This document shows, piece after piece, positions 46,738-56,678 of a DNA stretch of 64,000 nucleotides; within the stretch, counting starts at the first letter, position 1, and every line of letters starts with the position of its first letter. The notes under the pieces are model-generated. The model saw nothing but the letters and a program-made list of their open reading frames with translations. It was not told where the DNA came from and ran no database searches. A program made the translations under genes and the position numbers. This DNA is from Corynebacterium efficiens YS-314 (lineage in GTDB: Bacteria > Actinomycetota > Actinomycetes > Mycobacteriales > Mycobacteriaceae). The stretch covers positions 2,108,001 through 2,172,000 of the forward strand of contig NC_004369.1 in the NCBI RefSeq assembly GCF_000011305.1. The letters are read 5' to 3'.

Positions 46738-48371
46738 CCGCGCAGGTGTCCGCACAGGTGGGGGCCTTCACCGGCACGGGTGCCACCCTGCGTCTCATGT
46801 TGCGCCGCGACCGCTGGCGCCTGCCGGCATGGGTGCTGGGGCTGTCGCTGCTCATGGCGTATTTCTGCACCGCACTGGGCACGGTCCTCGACGAGGAGAG
46901 TCTGCAGGGGATGGCGCAGTTGGCGTTGAGCCCCGTCACCGCACTGGTCGGTGGCCCGGGATTCGGCTTCGACGCGATCACCGTGCCACGGTTCCTCGCA
47001 GGGCTGTACGGTACCTACCTCATGCTGGGCACCGCACTCATGTCCATGCTCACCATCTCCCGGCACACCCGCGCGGAGGAACAACATGGCCGCGCGGAGC
47101 TGGTCCTGGCTGCCCCTGTCGGCCATCATGCCCAACCGACGGCAGCCCTCATCCTCACCGTCGCGATGAATATCCTCACGGCTTTCCTCATGACCGGGGT
47201 GGTCCTGGCCTCCCCGATCGAGCCCACGCCGGAGGTGATGCCGACGGTGCTGTTCACCGCGAGTATCGCGGCGGTGGGCATCGCCTTTGCCGGGGTATCC
47301 ACCGCCACCGCACAGCTGTCCCCCTACTCCAGAACGTGTACGGCCATCGCCGGCATGGTCCTGGCGGTGTCCTTCATCATCCGCGGACTAGGCGACATGT
47401 CCCGGGTGCAGAACGGTGGACTGGCCTGGCTGTCGTGGCTGTCCCCCATCGGGTGGGCTCAGCAGGCCGCCCCGTACACCCTGAACCGGTGGTGGCCGCT
47501 GGCGCTGCCCCTGATTCTCGCCCTCCTCACGGCCTTCCTGGGGTTCCAGCTCCGGTCCCGGCGCGATCTGGGTGCTGGTGTCCTCTCCGACCGGACGGGG
47601 AAGGAACGGGCGCCCTCCTGGCTGGGATCCCCTCCCGCGGTGGCCTGGCGGTTGCAACGGGGCACGGTAATCGGTTGGTCTGTCGGGGTTGTCATCGCGG
47701 GTCTGGTATTCGGTGCCTTCACCCAGACCATCGCGGATACCGCCGATGACATGCCCGCGGAGATCCTCGCCGTCATGGGTGGGTCCACGGCCCTCACCGA
47801 GGGGTATCTGGGGTTCATGGGGATCTATTTCGCGGTCATGCTCAGTGTCTACGGCATCCTGTCGGTGCAGTCTCTCCGCGCCGAGGAGACCGGACACCGG
47901 ACAGAACCTGTCCTGGCCACCGCGGTCGGCAGGGTGGGTTGGGTGCTGTCCTGGGTCGGTGTCACCGCAGCCGGTGCCCTGTGGTTGAGTGTGCTGTCCG
48001 GTGTCGCGGAGGCCTCGGGGGCGGTGCTGGTCACCGGTGATGGGGCGTTGTTCTGGCCGACCGTCCTCGGTCATGGTGTGCAGTTCGCGCCGGTGTGGTT
48101 GTTGATCGGTGTGGCCACGGTGCTCTACGGGCTGGTGCCCCGCCTACTGGGCCTGGTGTGGTTGGTGTTCATCGCCGGAAGTGTTCTCAGCATGTTCGGC
48201 CGGATGCTGCAGCTCAGTCAGACATGGCTGAATCTCTCCCCCTTTGAACACGTCGGGCAGCACCCGGCGACCGATGTGGGGTGGACCGGTGTCCTACTGC
48301 TGGCTGGTACTGCCATCCTGCTGGCCGTGTTCGGCGCGTGTGCTTTCCGACGTCGCGACCTCACCGCCTGA
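46734..48371 (+). CDS. ABC exporter permease, double-length (TnrB-like)
   Basis: 545 residues with about 12 membrane helices in two halves, a fused pair of ABC-2 type domains as in the tetronasin exporter permease. GATLRLMLRRDRWRLPAWVLG is the first amphipathic coupling region and SRHTRAEEQHGRAELVLAAPVG follows helix 2; the second half repeats this (LRAEETGHRTEPVLATAVGR). It begins inside the ATPase stop (ATGA). Export of a lipophilic compound, perhaps a polyether or envelope lipid, is inferred from the family. Confidence 0.88.
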   Translation: MTAQVSAQVGAFTGTGATLRLMLRRDRWRLPAWVLGLSLLMAYFCTALGTVLDEESLQGMAQLALSPVTALVGGPGFGFDAITVPRFLAGLYGTYLMLGTALMSMLTISRHTRAEEQHGRAELVLAAPVGHHAQPTAALILTVAMNILTAFLMTGVVLASPIEPTPEVMPTVLFTASIAAVGIAFAGVSTATAQLSPYSRTCTAIAGMVLAVSFIIRGLGDMSRVQNGGLAWLSWLSPIGWAQQAAPYTLNRWWPLALPLILALLTAFLGFQLRSRRDLGAGVLSDRTGKERAPSWLGSPPAVAWRLQRGTVIGWSVGVVIAGLVFGAFTQTIADTADDMPAEILAVMGGSTALTEGYLGFMGIYFAVMLSVYGILSVQSLRAEETGHRTEPVLATAVGRVGWVLSWVGVTAAGALWLSVLSGVAEASGAVLVTGDGALFWPTVLGHGVQFAPVWLLIGVATVLYGLVPRLLGLVWLVFIAGSVLSMFGRMLQLSQTWLNLSPFEHVGQHPATDVGWTGVLLLAGTAILLAVFGACAFRRRDLTA

Positions 48372-48460
48372 CCCTCATGATGTGGTCTTCCCGTGGGGGT
48401 GAAACTGCGGGACCGGTTCGGATAGGTGCAGCCTGACACTACGGGTCAGGGCACTGTTGA

Positions 48461-48466
48461 TAGTCT
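48461..48466 (+). promoter_or_regulatory. -10 box of leaderless asparaginase gene
   Basis: TAGTCT seven bases before ATG 48474; no ribosome binding site. Confidence 0.55.
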
Positions 48467-48473
48467 TGACCCC

Positions 48474-49427
48474 ATGTCCGAGACCTCTCCAGAGAGCACC
48501 TCTGTGTCCAAAATTGCCGTGATCACCACCGGAGGCACCATCGCCTGCACCGCCGATGCCGACGGCCACCTCCTGCCCACGGTCAGCGGCGAGGAACTCC
48601 TGCGTCCCATCGCGGCGCGTTTCGACGCCTCCCAGTTCACCTTCGAGATCCATGAGCTCAACCGCCTGGATTCCTCCTCCATGACCTTCGCCGACATCGA
48701 CGAACTCAATACCCGGATCCATCAGGTGTTGGAGGATCCGGAGGTGGTCGGTGTCGTGGTCACCCACGGCACCGATTCGATGGAGGAAACCGCCGTCGCG
48801 GTGGACACGTTCCACACCGACCACCGTCCCGTGATCTTCACCGGTGCCCAGAAACCCGCTGACCATCCGGAGGCCGACGGCCCGGGCAATCTCTTCGAGG
48901 CCTGCCTGATCGCCTCGGATGCCTCCGCCCGGGGCATCGGTGTGCTCGTGGTCTTCGGCCATGCCGTGATTCCTGCGCGTGGGTGCACCAAGTGGCACAC
49001 CACCGATGAGCTGGCATTTGCCACCAATGGTCCCGAGGAGCCGGAACGCCCGGATCCCCTGCAGCTCGCTCCCCTGGCGGATGTCACCGTGGAGATCATC
49101 CCCGCCTACCCCGGTGCGTCCGGCGCATCGGTGCAGGCCGCCCTTGATGCAGGCGCACAGGGTCTGGTCGTCGAGGCGATGGGTTCGGGCAATGTGGGCA
49201 CCGCGATGGGTGCGGCCCTGGGCCGGGCGCTTGACGACGGCATCCCCGTGGTCATGACGACGCGTGTGCCGCGCGGTGAGGTCTCCGGCACCTACGGTGG
49301 CGCCGGGGGCGGCGCAACCCTGGCCGCCCGGGGTGCGATCGGGTCCCGGTACTTCCGTGCCGGTCAGGCGCGCGTCCTGCTCGCGGCGGCGATCGCCACG
49401 GGGCAGCACCCGGCCACTCTGTTCTAG
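48474..49427 (+). CDS. ansA: L-asparaginase
   Basis: Type I/II asparaginase of 317 residues, hydrolysing asparagine to aspartate and ammonia. AVITTGGTIACTAD supplies the first catalytic Thr and VVTHGTDSMEETAVAV the second Thr-Asp pair; IFTGAQKPADHPEADGPGN and GVLVVFGHAVIPARGCTKWH are conserved. No signal peptide, so cytosolic. ATG 48474 follows TAGTCT by seven bases. Its TAG overlaps the stop of the convergent dinB gene in the tetranucleotide CTAG. Confidence 0.93.
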   Translation: MSETSPESTSVSKIAVITTGGTIACTADADGHLLPTVSGEELLRPIAARFDASQFTFEIHELNRLDSSSMTFADIDELNTRIHQVLEDPEVVGVVVTHGTDSMEETAVAVDTFHTDHRPVIFTGAQKPADHPEADGPGNLFEACLIASDASARGIGVLVVFGHAVIPARGCTKWHTTDELAFATNGPEEPERPDPLQLAPLADVTVEIIPAYPGASGASVQAALDAGAQGLVVEAMGSGNVGTAMGAALGRALDDGIPVVMTTRVPRGEVSGTYGGAGGGATLAARGAIGSRYFRAGQARVLLAAAIATGQHPATLF

Positions 49428-50830
49428 TCGCCGTCCGGGTCGCGGCGGTTGTCTGCCAGCCAGTCACCCCAGTCCAGGCTGTCGAGGGGGTCGGCGGGTT
49501 GCAATAGGGGATCATCCATGGCGAAGTTCCGGGTGAGTCCCCGGGTGGTGGTGCGGGTCTCGAACCTCACCGACACCACCCCGTGCCCCGCCCCCTGTAC
49601 CCACCCGTGGCCGAATTCCGGGTGGCGGACATCCTGGGTTGCCCGCCAGATCCGGGTGCGGGGTTCATCGCTGACCTGGGAGGAGTCGGTGGGTATGGCG
49701 GTGGTGCTGGACCGCACCCCTGATTCATAATCCGTGTCCGCGGGGGCGGGGGTCACGATCTGCTGATCCAGTTCGGGGAAGAGGATGTCCTGTCGGTTTT
49801 CCTCCAGGCCGGAAAATCCCACGCCCACCAGCCGGATGGGTCCGGTCTCCTCGGGATAGCGCACCAGACGGAAGGCGGTGGCCTCCAGGGTCGCCAGGTC
49901 ATCGGTGGCATAGGACAGGGTGTGGGATCGTGATTCGATCCGGAAATCATCCATCCGCAGTTTCACGCTGACGGTGCGCGCGCCCCGACCATCCCGCAGC
50001 AGTCGACGGTGGGCGCCCTTGGTGGCACGCCGGATGGCGGCGTCCACCTGTGCACGTGAGGTGAGGTCGCGTTCATAGGTGTGTTCCTGGGAGATCTGTT
50101 TGGCCTCGGCGCGGGGTTCGACGGGGCGGTCATCCACCCCACGGGCCAGGTTCCACAGGCTGAGTCCGATGGTCGGCCCCAGGCTGATCTCGACCTCCTT
50201 GGCGCTGAGGGCCGCGAGGTCATCGATGGTGGCCACCCCCATCGTGGTCAGTTTTGCCTGGGTGACCGGACCGACCCCCCACAGCATACTGACGGGCATG
50301 GGGCCCACGAGTTCCTGCTGTTTCTCCACGGGAATGACAAACACCCCGTCCGGTTTCGCCTTCCCGGATCCGATCTTGGCGAACTGTTTGCCCGACCCCG
50401 CCCCGACGGAGGCGGGCAGTCCGGTCTGGGCACGGATCTCGGCGCGCAGTGCTTCGGCCCACGCACGGACCTCCCCGGGTGACGCCCCGACCAGCTCCTC
50501 CGGCTCCATATACCCCTCGTCGATGGAGAGCCTCTCCACCATCCCCGCGCGCTGCTCGATGATCTGGAACACCCGCTTCGAGGCGGCGGAATAGACCACA
50601 TGCCGCGGGGTGACCACCACCGAGGCCAACCCCACCCGGGCGCGTGCCTCATGCATGGGCATCGCCGAACGTGCCCCGAACCTGCGTGCCTCATAGGAGG
50701 CACCGGCGACCACTCCCCTGCCCGATGCACCCCCGACCAGGACGGGGCGTCCCCGCAGGGTGGGCCGGGTCAACTGCTCCACGGATGCGAAGAAGGCATC
50801 CATATCGATGTGCAGAACCCAGCGTTGCAT
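49424..50830 (-). CDS. dinB: DNA polymerase IV (DinB)
   Basis: Y-family translesion polymerase, 468 residues from ATG 50830. LHIDMDAFFASVEQ and SIDEGYMEP carry the catalytic acidic residues, LWGVGPVTQAKL is the thumb helix-hairpin-helix, and the little finger ends near VRYPEETGPIRLVGVGFSGL. About 120 extra C-terminal residues follow (FGHGWVQGAGHGVVSVRFE, DSLDWGDWLADN), as in other actinobacterial DinB proteins. No typical beta-clamp QLSLF motif was seen; QDILFPEL may serve. TAGACT (50843-50838) seven bases upstream makes it leaderless. Confidence 0.93.
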   Translation of the reverse strand: MQRWVLHIDMDAFFASVEQLTRPTLRGRPVLVGGASGRGVVAGASYEARRFGARSAMPMHEARARVGLASVVVTPRHVVYSAASKRVFQIIEQRAGMVERLSIDEGYMEPEELVGASPGEVRAWAEALRAEIRAQTGLPASVGAGSGKQFAKIGSGKAKPDGVFVIPVEKQQELVGPMPVSMLWGVGPVTQAKLTTMGVATIDDLAALSAKEVEISLGPTIGLSLWNLARGVDDRPVEPRAEAKQISQEHTYERDLTSRAQVDAAIRRATKGAHRRLLRDGRGARTVSVKLRMDDFRIESRSHTLSYATDDLATLEATAFRLVRYPEETGPIRLVGVGFSGLEENRQDILFPELDQQIVTPAPADTDYESGVRSSTTAIPTDSSQVSDEPRTRIWRATQDVRHPEFGHGWVQGAGHGVVSVRFETRTTTRGLTRNFAMDDPLLQPADPLDSLDWGDWLADNRRDPDGD

Positions 50831-50837
50831 GGGGTCC

Positions 50838-50843
50838 AGTCTA
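50838..50843 (-). promoter_or_regulatory. -10 box of leaderless dinB
   Basis: TAGACT on the minus strand, seven bases before the ATG. No LexA-like dyad noticed around it. Confidence 0.55.
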
Positions 50844-50890
50844 GGGCACAAACCGGGGCAAACCGAACGGGTGAACGAATGGGATGGGGG

Positions 50891-51754
50891 TCAGGCAGGT
50901 CGTCGTAAAGCAACCGCGGCGATCACCAGCGCGATGCCAGCCATCTCCGCCGGGGTGAGCATCTGCCCCAGGGCGACCGCACCCATCACCGCGGCGGTCA
51001 GGGGCAGCAGCGCCAGCAGCAGGGCGAAATAGGCACGCCCGGCCATCCGCAGGACAATGAGATCCAGGCCGTAGGGGATCACCGCGCTGAGAACCCCCAG
51101 GCCGAAGGCCAGGCCCAGCAGCTGCACCGGTTCGAGCGCCATCGACGCCATCCCCGGCCACAGCCACCATGCCACGGGCGCGGCCAGCAGCGCGGCCCAG
51201 ACAAAACCGACCGTCATCCCGGTGCGACTGTCCGATGCCGACCCGGCGATGCGGTTACCGGCGACAATGTAGAGGGCCCACAGCGCGGCGGCTCCCAGGG
51301 CGAACAGGACACCGACGCTGTTGGAGGACCACTGCGCACCGGAGATCACCACCACCCCGACCCCCGCCAGCGCCAGGGCCGCCCAGTCCCGCAGGGTGCG
51401 ACTGCCCAGCGCCGCCACCGCGATGGGCCCGAGGAATTCAATCGCCACCGCGGTACCCATCGGCAGACGGGCAATCGCCTCATAGAAGGTCATATTCATC
51501 GCCAGCGTGGAGATGCCGTAGACCGCCGCATTGAACCCGGCACGCCCCAGAAAATCACGCACCCGTGGGCGGAAGAGCACGAGCAACAACGCCGCGGCGG
51601 TGGAGATCCGCAGCCAGGCCACCAACACCGGTGGCAGGTTGTCGAACAGGCCGACGGCGATGGCCGCGCCGGCATAGAGCGACAACCCGTTGATGACCAT
51701 CAACAACGGCGCCAGGGCACGGCCCCCCACTTTGATACCACCAGAGTTGTCCAC
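50891..51754 (-). CDS. rhtA: EamA-family exporter, RhtA-like
   Basis: 287 residues from GTG 51754, which lies seven bases after a TACGAT -10 box (51767-51762); the ATG at 51790 is upstream of that box. Ten membrane helices in two EamA repeats. MNMTFYEAIARLPMGTAVAIEFLGPIAVAAL closely follows the pattern of E. coli RhtA, the threonine/homoserine exporter. Amino-acid export is therefore likely, though the exact substrate is unproven. It stands alone downstream of a divergent secreted-protein gene. Confidence 0.86.
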   Translation of the reverse strand: MDNSGGIKVGGRALAPLLMVINGLSLYAGAAIAVGLFDNLPPVLVAWLRISTAAALLLVLFRPRVRDFLGRAGFNAAVYGISTLAMNMTFYEAIARLPMGTAVAIEFLGPIAVAALGSRTLRDWAALALAGVGVVVISGAQWSSNSVGVLFALGAAALWALYIVAGNRIAGSASDSRTGMTVGFVWAALLAAPVAWWLWPGMASMALEPVQLLGLAFGLGVLSAVIPYGLDLIVLRMAGRAYFALLLALLPLTAAVMGAVALGQMLTPAEMAGIALVIAAVALRRPA

Positions 51755-51761
51755 GAGGGGG

Positions 51762-51767
51762 ATCGTA
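51762..51767 (-). promoter_or_regulatory. -10 box of leaderless rhtA-like gene
   Basis: TACGAT on the minus strand, seven bases before GTG 51754. Confidence 0.5.
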
Positions 51768-51827
51768 CCGGAGGGAGGCTCCCTTGCCATGAACAGGGAT
51801 CTGCCAGCGACCTGACAGTAAATTACA

Positions 51828-51859
51828 GGGGTGATTGAGTATGCCTACCACATCACCCC
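51828..51859. promoter_or_regulatory. GGGGTGAT / ATCACCCC inverted repeat
   Basis: Eight-base perfect arms with a 16-base centre that can pair further with mismatches, in the 203-base region between the rhtA-like gene and the secreted protein. Operator or hairpin; no gene here. Confidence 0.35.
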
Positions 51860-51993
51860 CTTATTGCCTATTAATGCAGGTGGGCGCGCGCCGGACAGGC
51901 AGAGAGGGGGGAGAGGATGGACTAGCAGATGCGCTCATCGTAACCTGGATCACATACCAATCCCCTCTCTGATCCACGGTTCCAGGAGTTGAT

Positions 51994-52635
51994 ATGCGTC
52001 TTTTCCTCCGTTCCCTCACAGCAGCGCTCGGCAGCGCCGCCCTGTTGCTGGCCCCCCTCACCCCCACCGCCCATGCTGTCAACGCGGTGGACCTGCAGGG
52101 ATTCTCCCATTTCTGTTTCGCACCGGACGGGATCTATGACGGTCCGTATCAGAATTCCCACAATGGTTACCCGGTGACAGAGGAGTTATTAACCATCCCC
52201 GTCGCCCAACCCTCCACCCAGGCCTCACGGTTCTTCCCGGTCATCGACCCCGGGTTGGTGGTCCACCCCACCGCAGGCGGCCTCGCGAAAGACAACCATC
52301 TGCGCTTCAAAGCGATTGTCTTCCCATCAGACCACACCCGGGACGATGCCAACACCGGTGAGATCCGCTTCGAGGCTTTCCAGATCCGCCTCAACACCGA
52401 AGAACAGTTCGGTGACCGCTACTACATCTACGTCGGTCCCTCCAAGCGGGTGATGGACGACAACTGTGATGGCACCTTCTACGACAACACAGGAACCAAG
52501 CGTTCGTCATCAGAGATGAACTGGACACCGAAATACGTCTACCGCGGTGGTGAACTGACGCTGAACACCGGCGGTGGCGGCGGAGGAGGAAACGGTGGTG
52601 GAGGAAATGGCGGCGGGTCGTCGCTGAGCAGTTGA
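51994..52635 (+). CDS. Secreted protein with C-terminal Gly-rich tail
   Basis: 213 residues with AGGAG five bases before the ATG. A Sec signal (MRLFLRSLTAALGSAALLLA) is cleaved after THA. The mature domain has two cysteines (SHFCFAPDG and DDNCDGTF) that could form a disulphide, with strands such as YYIYVGPSKRVM and PKYVYRGGELTL. The last 25 residues are almost only Gly, Asn and Ser (GGGGGGGNGGGG). No LPXTG or membrane anchor follows, so it is probably released or held by the tail. No family recognised. Confidence 0.8.
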   Translation: MRLFLRSLTAALGSAALLLAPLTPTAHAVNAVDLQGFSHFCFAPDGIYDGPYQNSHNGYPVTEELLTIPVAQPSTQASRFFPVIDPGLVVHPTAGGLAKDNHLRFKAIVFPSDHTRDDANTGEIRFEAFQIRLNTEEQFGDRYYIYVGPSKRVMDDNCDGTFYDNTGTKRSSSEMNWTPKYVYRGGELTLNTGGGGGGGNGGGGNGGGSSLSS

Positions 52636-52678
52636 TTCCTTTTGTCCACCGGTCCAGGCCACTGACCCGGAGCAGACA

Positions 52679-52724
52679 ACAACCCCGCCGGTTCCCTCCT
52701 ACAGGGCGGATCCGACGGGGTTGT
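52679..52724. terminator. Hairpin between convergent genes
   Basis: ACAACCCCG and CGGGGTTGT pair over a loop that itself contains CCCT-CCTAC-AGGG. It lies between the secreted-protein stop and the ileS stop and may terminate both. Confidence 0.6.
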
Positions 52725-52736
52725 CGTGGGCAATCG

Positions 52737-55700
52737 TTACACCCTGGCGACGCTGGCGGTCACGCCCTTGAGCACCTCATGGGCATCCTCACCGAGATCA
52801 TCCTGGGTGACCTCGAAGGAGGTGGCCAGCACCTCACCGGCGATGTGATCGGCATGGCGGGTGGCCCACTCCTGCTTGTCCCCAGGCACGGACAGGGTGA
52901 CCTGGATGCGGTCGGAGACCTCGAAACCGGAGGACTTGCGAGCATCCTGCAGACCACGGATGACATCCGCAGCCCAGCCCTCCGCCTCCAGCTCGGGGGT
53001 GACTTCCATGTCCAGGACGACCAGGCCGTCGACATCGTCGATCTGGGCGGTGGAATCGGGGTTCGCGGCCACCAGACGCTCGGTGTACTCACCGTCCTGC
53101 AGCTCGATACCGTCAGCGACCACGGTCTCGCCCACGCGCTCGTAGTTGCCAGCCTTGACCGCCTTGATCACGCGCTGGACATCCTTACCCAGACGCGGCC
53201 CGGCGACCTTGGCGTTGACAACCACCTCAAAGGTGCCCACGGCATCGACATCGGAGGTCAGGTCCACATTCTTGACATTGACCTCATCACGGATGATGGA
53301 CAGGAAATCAGCCAGGCGTCCGGAATCCGGCAGTGCCACGGTCAGGTTCGGCAGTGGCAGGCGGTTGCGGAGCTTGTGGGCCTTGCGGATCGAGGACGCC
53401 GCCGAGCACACACCACGGATCTCATCCATGGTGCGGACCAGATCGGCATCGGCCGGGAAGCTGTCCGCCGAGGGGAAGTCGGTGAGGTGGACGGAGCGCT
53501 CACCGGTCAGGCCGCGCCAGATGACCTCGGTGGTCATCGGCAGCAGCGGGGCGGCCACACGGGTGAGGGTCTCCAGCACGGTGTAGAGGGTGTTGAAGGC
53601 TTCCGGGTGCGCCTCGTCGCCGGCCCAGAAACGGTCACGGGAACGACGGACATACCAGTTGGTCAGGGCATCACAGAACCACCGCACCTGGTCACAGGCG
53701 CGGGCGATGTCGGTGGCATCAAGCGCGGCGGTGACATCGGCAACCAGGTCATGCAGCTTGGCCAGGATGTAGCGGTCCAGCACATCGGTGGAGTCCACCG
53801 ACCAGGTGGCCTTCTTCGAGGCGTAGAGCTGCAGGAAGGAATACGCATTCCACATGGGCAGCTGGGCCTGACGTACACCCTCCCGGATGCCCTTCTCGGT
53901 GACGATGAGGTTGCCGCCACGCAGGATCGGTGAACTCATGAGGAACCAGCGCATCGCATCGGAACCGTCACGGTCGAAGACCTCAGTGACATTGGGGTAG
54001 TTGCCCTTGGACTTGGACATCTTCAGTCCGTCATCACCGAGGACGATGCCGTGCGCGACGACCTTCTTGAAGGCGGGGCGGTCGAACAGGCCAACCGAGA
54101 GCACATGCAGCAGGTAGAACCAGCCGCGGGTCTGACCGATGTACTCCACGATGAAGTCGGCAGGCGCGTGGGTGTCGAACCAGTCCTTGTTCTCGAACGG
54201 GTAGTGTACCTGGGCGAATGGCATGGAACCGGAATCGAACCAGACGTCCAACACATCCGGCACCCGTCGCATGGTGGACTTTCCGGTGGGATCATCAGGG
54301 TTCGGGCGGGTCAGCTCATCGATGTACGGGCGGTGCAGGGAGGTCGGACGGACACCGAAGTCGGCCTCCAGCTCATCGAGGGAGCCATAGACATCCACGC
54401 GCGGGTAGTTCTCATCATCGGAGACCCACACCGGGATCGGGGACCCCCAGTAGCGGGAACGGGAGATGTTCCAGTCGCGGGCGCCCTCCAGCCACTTGCC
54501 GAACTGACCGTCCCGGATGTGGGCCGGCATCCACTCGATGTCCTGGTTGGTTTCCACCATGCGGTCGCGGATCTTGGTGACATTGACAAACCAGGACGGC
54601 AGCGCCATGTAGATCAGTGGCTCACCGGAACGCCAGGAGTGTGGGTAGGAGTGCTCGATGGTCTGGTGCCGGAACACCCGCCCCTTGGCCTTGAGATCAC
54701 GGATGATGTCCTTGTTGGCATCGAAGACCAGCTGGCCCTCATACTCCGGGGTCAGGGAGGTGAACTTGCCGTCCATGTCCACGGGGATGACCGGGGCGAT
54801 ATCCGCGGCGTTACAGACGTTCATATCGTCCTCACCGAAGGCGGGTGCCTGGTGGACGATGCCGGTGCCATCCTCCGTGGTGACATAGTCCGCGCCGAGG
54901 ATCTGGAAGGCGTTGGGGTGGTCACGGAAGAAATCGAAGACCGGCTCGTAGGTCAGGCCGATGAGCTCGGTTCCCGGGTGCTCGGAGATGATCCGGGCAT
55001 CCGTGCCCAGTTCCTTGGCGTAGGCGCCCACCAGGTCACGGGCCAGCAGCAGCTGCTGTCCGACGAAGCCCTCCTCACCGTCCCCGGCCACCTCGACGAG
55101 GGCGTAGGTCACCGATGGGTTCACGGCGAGCGCCAGGTTGGACGGCAGGGTCCAGGGGGTGGTGGTCCAGGCGATCGCATTGGCGCCGATGAGTGCCTCA
55201 TTGGCCCCGGTGCCCTCGATCTTGCCGGTGATCGGCATGGTGACGGTCAGGGTCGGGTCCTGGCGCATCTTGTAGGAATCATCCAGGCGGGTCTCCTGGT
55301 TGGACAGCGGGGTGTGCTCTGCCCAGGAGTACGGCAGAACGCGGAAGCCCTGGTAGATCAGGCCCTTGTCGTAGAGTTCCTTGAACGCCCAGATCACGGA
55401 CTCCATATAGGTCAGATCCATGGTCTTGTAGCCGTTTTCGAAGTCGACCCAGCGTGCCTGGCGGGTGACGTACTCCTCCCACTCCTTGGTGTACTGGAGG
55501 ACGGACTTGGCGCAGTAATCGTTGAACTGGGCCAGGCCCATGGACTCGATCTCGCCCTTGTCCTTGATGCCGAGCTGCTTCTCAGCCTCCAGCTCCGCGG
55601 GCAATCCGTGGGTGTCCCAACCGAAGACGCGGGGCACGCGGTAACCACGCATGGTCTGGTAACGGGGCACGATGTCCTTGACATACCCGGTCAGGAGGTG

Positions 55701-55901
55701 ACCGTAGTGGGGCAGACCATTCGCAAACGGGGGGCCGTCGTAGAAAACGTAGTCCTCGGCGTCATTACGCTGGTCGATGCTGGCCTGGAAGGTGTCGTCC
55801 CTCTTCCAGAAGTCGAGTACGTTCTCCTCCATCTCGGGGAAACGTGATGATCCACCGGTCATGTCGACCAGTGGGTAAACTCCGCCAACGGCTTCAGTCA
55901 T
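52737..55901 (-). CDS. ileS: Isoleucyl-tRNA synthetase, eukaryote-like (type 2)
   Basis: Class I synthetase of 1054 residues from ATG 55901. [18 protein letters not shown] and [11 protein letters not shown] at the N-terminus and [11 protein letters not shown] carry the two signature motifs; the editing domain lies between (about residues 190-420, [11 protein letters not shown] and [15 protein letters not shown]). The HYGH form and length match the eukaryote-like group, whose members in mycobacteria resist mupirocin; resistance here is inference. A frame open to 56048 was rejected because it runs through a T-box leader. The 3' end converges on the secreted-protein gene. Confidence 0.97.
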   Translation of the reverse strand: MTEAVGGVYPLVDMTGGSSRFPEMEENVLDFWKRDDTFQASIDQRNDAEDYVFYDGPPFANGLPHYGHLLTGYVKDIVPRYQTMRGYRVPRVFGWDTHGLPAELEAEKQLGIKDKGEIESMGLAQFNDYCAKSVLQYTKEWEEYVTRQARWVDFENGYKTMDLTYMESVIWAFKELYDKGLIYQGFRVLPYSWAEHTPLSNQETRLDDSYKMRQDPTLTVTMPITGKIEGTGANEALIGANAIAWTTTPWTLPSNLALAVNPSVTYALVEVAGDGEEGFVGQQLLLARDLVGAYAKELGTDARIISEHPGTELIGLTYEPVFDFFRDHPNAFQILGADYVTTEDGTGIVHQAPAFGEDDMNVCNAADIAPVIPVDMDGKFTSLTPEYEGQLVFDANKDIIRDLKAKGRVFRHQTIEHSYPHSWRSGEPLIYMALPSWFVNVTKIRDRMVETNQDIEWMPAHIRDGQFGKWLEGARDWNISRSRYWGSPIPVWVSDDENYPRVDVYGSLDELEADFGVRPTSLHRPYIDELTRPNPDDPTGKSTMRRVPDVLDVWFDSGSMPFAQVHYPFENKDWFDTHAPADFIVEYIGQTRGWFYLLHVLSVGLFDRPAFKKVVAHGIVLGDDGLKMSKSKGNYPNVTEVFDRDGSDAMRWFLMSSPILRGGNLIVTEKGIREGVRQAQLPMWNAYSFLQLYASKKATWSVDSTDVLDRYILAKLHDLVADVTAALDATDIARACDQVRWFCDALTNWYVRRSRDRFWAGDEAHPEAFNTLYTVLETLTRVAAPLLPMTTEVIWRGLTGERSVHLTDFPSADSFPADADLVRTMDEIRGVCSAASSIRKAHKLRNRLPLPNLTVALPDSGRLADFLSIIRDEVNVKNVDLTSDVDAVGTFEVVVNAKVAGPRLGKDVQRVIKAVKAGNYERVGETVVADGIELQDGEYTERLVAANPDSTAQIDDVDGLVVLDMEVTPELEAEGWAADVIRGLQDARKSSGFEVSDRIQVTLSVPGDKQEWATRHADHIAGEVLATSFEVTQDDLGEDAHEVLKGVTASVARV

Positions 55902-56183
55902 GTGAGTCGGTCCCTTAATCCTTCGCAAGTGCCAATGATGGTCATGTACTTGCGGGGACGCCCCTTGATCCGGACGCGGTACCACCCTGCTTGAACCTGC
56001 GGCCCACCAACAGGCCACCGATCCCACTTGATTGAACGGGTCTGTCACGGTCCCACCCGTCCGGTTCTACTGGGCCCACCCCTTAGCGACGTGCCGGGGG
56101 GATGGACTGTTCTTCCGGAAAGACTCCCCGGTGATGGCCGGATCATCGCCTTCGCCTCCCTGTGTGGAACAGGAAAACGACTG
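55902..56183 (-). ncRNA. T-box riboswitch of ileS
   Basis: The minus strand carries AGGGTGGTACCGCG (55988-55975), the canonical T-box sequence. Upstream, GATGATCCGGCCATCACCGG and GGGGAGTCTTTCCGGAAGAAC (about 56071-56130) match the stem I to linker region of actinobacterial ileS T-boxes, with ATC as a plausible isoleucine specifier. The downstream half ends near the ileS ribosome binding site without a clear terminator, which favours control of translation. Uncharged tRNA-Ile would open ileS expression. Confidence 0.93.
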
Positions 56184-56189
56184 TCGCTC

Positions 56190-56195
56190 AGTATA
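56190..56195 (-). promoter_or_regulatory. -10 box of ileS T-box transcript
   Basis: TATACT on the minus strand predicts a start near 56183 and a leader of about 282 bases. The -35 is weak. Confidence 0.6.
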
Positions 56196-56257
56196 GCGCA
56201 CCATCACCGCAATGCCTTTCCGGTGGTGGTCGCGGCCCCCGCTCCCCCGGGATGCGG

Positions 56258-56479
56258 TCACCGCGCATCCCCGTGCTGGGCCTGGGTGCTGTCCCCCAGC
56301 TCTGACGGGTGCGCCCGCCCCCGCTGCCTGCGTGCCGATGATTCGGCGATGAGGAAACACACCAGACCTGCCACCACCGTGATGATCAACAACCAGGTCC
56401 AGATCTCCGACGGGGTCGTGATCGTCACCACCAGCAGGACGAAACCGAGGGCGGATAGTACGAGAGCAGCGATGAACAT
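56258..56479 (-). CDS. Small two-helix membrane protein between divIVA and ileS
   Basis: 73 residues; ATG 56479 with AGGA six bases upstream. Two hydrophobic segments (about 2-22 and 28-45) precede a polar tail rich in Arg, Ser and Gly. It occupies the slot between divIVA and ileS where I recall a small membrane ORF in other corynebacteria. No function known; its place beside polar-growth genes is suggestive only. Confidence 0.75.
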   Translation of the reverse strand: MFIAALVLSALGFVLLVVTITTPSEIWTWLLIITVVAGLVCFLIAESSARRQRGRAHPSELGDSTQAQHGDAR

Positions 56480-56579
56480 GTCTTCCTGGGGATACGGGCT
56501 TCAGCAAGGACTGGGTGGGGTCACGGGAGGCACGGCGACGGGATGTGACGGCCGCGGAGACCATGCAGGGAAAACCAGT

Positions 56580-56615
56580 GGCTCCCGGGCCCGGTGGATA
56601 CCGGACCCGGGAGCC
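56580..56615 (-). terminator. Terminator of divIVA
   Basis: GGCTCCCGGGCCCGG and CCGGACCCGGGAGCC pair at 14 of 15 positions around a 6-base loop, 63 bases after the divIVA stop, with TTTT a few bases on in the minus direction. Confidence 0.7.
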
Positions 56616-56678
56616 GGGTGTTTCTGCCTGGATGCGGGGTCATCCGGTGGGATGTCCCCTATCCGGGGTCAGTGCAGA

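Noticed and set aside
54051..55847. 598-residue frame antisense to ileS
   Set aside because: Mirror of ileS codon periodicity with no recognisable motifs and no start signals.
55902..56048. N-terminal extension of ileS in the open frame to 56048
   Set aside because: The region is the T-box riboswitch leader; the [13 protein letters not shown] start at 55901 fits the family and has a ribosome binding site.
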